From positions 1 to 64,000 of the forward strand of contig JAQGMJ010000087.1 in the NCBI GenBank assembly GCA_028292405.1: DNA of 64,000 nt, read 5' to 3'. The position numbers and the translations under genes are program-made. Origin of the DNA: Betaproteobacteria bacterium (GTDB taxonomy: Bacteria; Pseudomonadota; Gammaproteobacteria; Burkholderiales; JAEUOS01). The notes beneath the pieces are model-generated. The model was not told the DNA's origin. It did no database searches and was given only the letters and a program-made list of their open reading frames with translations. Below are positions 62,549-64,000 of this stretch, in pieces; the first letter of the stretch is position 1; every line of letters starts with the position of its first letter.

Positions 62549-62654
62549 TCACCCGATCACACGGCGCACGATCACGGCCATGAAAAACGCGAACGCGACC
62601 AATGCCAGGATCAATCCGGTCCTGAGGTTGCTGCGCTGGTTCTTCTGTTCCATG
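62549..62654 (-). pseudogene. Cytochrome oxidase small assembly protein, frameshifted start
   Basis: One frame ending at TGA 62549 reads NQRSNLRTGLILALVAFA, then FFMAVIVRRVIG: a basic start and single membrane helix of the size and place of the small oxidase assembly peptide normally found between ctaD and ctaG. This frame has no ATG. The ATG at 62654 begins MEQK in another frame; removing one A from the AAA at about 62643-62645 joins both frames into MEQKNQRSNLR and so on, 34 residues. Thus a one-base insertion in a short A-run splits the gene, either as a true mutation or a consensus error. A GTG or TTG start further upstream is also possible. Confidence 0.6.
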
Positions 62655-62707
62655 GCCGTTGCGATTCACTTCGCCGCCCGCGCACCAGCGCAAGCGGCGT
62701 CAAAGTC

Positions 62708-64000
62708 CTACTTCACCTGCGGCGGGGTTTCGAAGGTATGGTACGGCGCCGGCGAAGGCACGGTCCACTCCAGGCCTTCGGCGCCTTCCCACGGCTTGTC
62801 GGCCGCCTTCGGGCCGCCCTTGACGCACTTGATGACGGCGGCCAGGAAAATCAGCTGCGACAGGCCGAAGCAGAAGGCGCCGATCGAGGCCACCGCGTTG
62901 AAGTCGGCGAACTGGGCGGCGTAGTCCGGAATCCGGCGCGGCATGCCGGCGAGACCCAGGAAGTGCATCGGGAAGAAGGTGAGGTTGAAGAACACCACCG
63001 AGCACCAGAAGTGCAGCTTGCCGAGGAATTCGTCATACATGTGGCCGGTCCATTTCGGCAGCCAGTAATAGACGCCGGCGAACATGGCGAACAGGGAGCC
63101 GGCCACCAGCACGTAATGGAAGTGCGCCACCACGTAATAGGTGTCCTGCAGCTGGATGTCGATCGGGGTGACGGCCAGGATCAGGCCTGTAAAGCCGCCC
63201 ATGGTGAACACGAAGATGAAGCCGATGGCGAACAGCATCGGCGTCTCGAAGGTCATCGAGCCCTTCCACATCGTGGCGATCCAGTTGAACACCTTCACGC
63301 CCGTGGGCACGGCGATCAGCATGGTCGCGTACATGAAGAACAGCTGGCCCGCCGCCGGCATGCCCGTGGTGAACATGTGGTGCGCCCAGACGATGAAGGA
63401 GAGGATCGCGATCGAGGAGGTGGCGTACACCATCGAGGCATAGCCGAACAGCGGCTTGCGCGCGAAGGCCGGGATGATCTGCGAGACGATGCCGAAGGCC
63501 GGCAGGATCATGATGTAGACCTCGGGGTGGCCGAAGAACCAGAAAATGTGCTGGTACATCACCGGGTCGCCGCCGCCGGCGGCGTTGAAGAAGGAGGTGC
63601 CGAAGTGGCGGTCGGTCAGCGTCATGGTGATGGCGCCGGCCAGCACGGGCATGACGGCGATCAGCATGTAGGAGGTGATCAGCCAGGTCCAGCAGAACAT
63701 CGGCATCTTCATCAGCGTCATGCCGGGCGCGCGCATGTTCAGGATGGTGGTGATGATGTTGATCGAGCCCATGATGGAGGAGGCGCCCATGATGTGCAGG
63801 GCGAAGATCGCCAAGTCCTGGCCGATACCCATCTGCGAGGAAAGCGGCGCGTACATGGTCCAACCGGCGGCGGTGGCGCCGCCCGGCACGAAGAAGGAGA
63901 TGATCAGCAGGCTGGCGGCGGGCACCAGCAGCCAGAACGACCAGTTGTTCATCCGCGCGAAAGCCATGTCGGGCGCGCCGATCATCAGCGGAATCTGCCA
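62708..64000 (-). CDS. ctaD: Cytochrome c oxidase subunit I, 5' end outside the window
   Basis: Catalytic subunit of the aa3-type proton-pumping oxidase; the C-terminal 430 residues are present and the frame runs off the right edge at [14 protein letters not shown]. The binuclear-centre ligands are visible: [16 protein letters not shown] with CuB His and the His-Tyr cross-link, [11 protein letters not shown] with two more CuB His, and the pair of heme ligands in [27 protein letters not shown] is a family C-terminal signature. It lies first in this part of the cluster; ctaC is expected further right. Confidence 0.97.
   Translation of the reverse strand, partial: WQIPLMIGAPDMAFARMNNWSFWLLVPAASLLIISFFVPGGATAAGWTMYAPLSSQMGIGQDLAIFALHIMGASSIMGSINIITTILNMRAPGMTLMKMPMFCWTWLITSYMLIAVMPVLAGAITMTLTDRHFGTSFFNAAGGGDPVMYQHIFWFFGHPEVYIMILPAFGIVSQIIPAFARKPLFGYASMVYATSSIAILSFIVWAHHMFTTGMPAAGQLFFMYATMLIAVPTGVKVFNWIATMWKGSMTFETPMLFAIGFIFVFTMGGFTGLILAVTPIDIQLQDTYYVVAHFHYVLVAGSLFAMFAGVYYWLPKWTGHMYDEFLGKLHFWCSVVFFNLTFFPMHFLGLAGMPRRIPDYAAQFADFNAVASIGAFCFGLSQLIFLAAVIKCVKGGPKAADKPWEGAEGLEWTVPSPAPYHTFETPPQVK

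Overview
The window is a GC-rich chromosomal segment from a betaproteobacterium, most likely order Burkholderiales and plausibly family Oxalobacteraceae. The basis is gene order and family content: ferredoxin-coaD-rsmD-two M16 peptidases-ftsY-ftsE-ftsX, followed by the aa3 cytochrome oxidase cluster with its small accessory genes (DUF2909, DUF2970, SURF1, CtaA, CtaB, SCO1), plus Bug-family and TRAP binding proteins. No rRNA, tRNA, CRISPR array, prophage or insertion sequence was seen.

Layout. 1-430: 3' end of a type IV pilin and three tandem terminators. 0.5-10.2 kb: signalling block with a degenerate receiver protein, a chemotaxis receptor, a five-PAS diguanylate cyclase, an AraC regulator, and a CHASE3 histidine kinase with its receiver. 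10.2-15.6 kb: an orphan TRAP binding protein, then a forward run with an SRPBCC protein, a Gdx/SugE exporter, a frameshifted VOC gene, a cupin, NhaA and a D-serine dehydratase-like PLP enzyme. 15.8-23.5 kb: nicotinamide phosphoribosyltransferase, a Tyr/Pro-rich secreted protein, a Ser/Thr kinase, an M20 peptidase and two pseudopilins. 23.5-29.3 kb: a receiver divergent from an EAL phosphodiesterase, a DyP peroxidase, Fur-boxed feoAB and an XRE regulator with a perfect palindromic operator. 29.6-44.2 kb: metabolic and transport genes, including two more orphan periplasmic binding proteins, an esterase, a gluconolactonase-like protein, NDH-2, an amidohydrolase and a GST. 44.5-48.8 kb: a VanW/glycosyltransferase-like protein and a dynamin-like GTPase. 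48.9-56.2 kb: housekeeping genes. 56.2-64 kb: the cytochrome c oxidase assembly and structural cluster on the minus strand, with ctaD running off the right edge.

How the genes work together. The left third senses signals and makes or degrades c-di-GMP (a cyclase at 3.6 kb, a phosphodiesterase at 24.3 kb). The right end builds the heme-copper oxidase: CtaB and CtaA make heme a, SCO1 and CtaG deliver copper, SURF1 helps insert heme, and CtaD and CtaE are structural subunits. FtsEX and FtsY serve division and membrane protein targeting.

Most unusual signal. A recurrent two-part palindromic element sits just after the stop codon of six unrelated genes (nadV, the dynamin-like GTPase, an M16 peptidase, ftsY, the DUF2909 gene, ctaE). 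Hairpin A has CAAAAGTA/TACTTTTG arms; hairpin B follows 11-22 nt downstream in five copies and about 12 nt (A3 edge to B3 edge) in the sixth. The outer arms differ between copies but stay complementary, and the element is always oriented with the upstream gene. Two copies face each other around a terminator at 60.6-60.8 kb. Two conserved genes (VOC at 12.3 kb, oxidase small assembly protein at 62.6 kb) each carry a one-base frameshift, either real or a consensus error.
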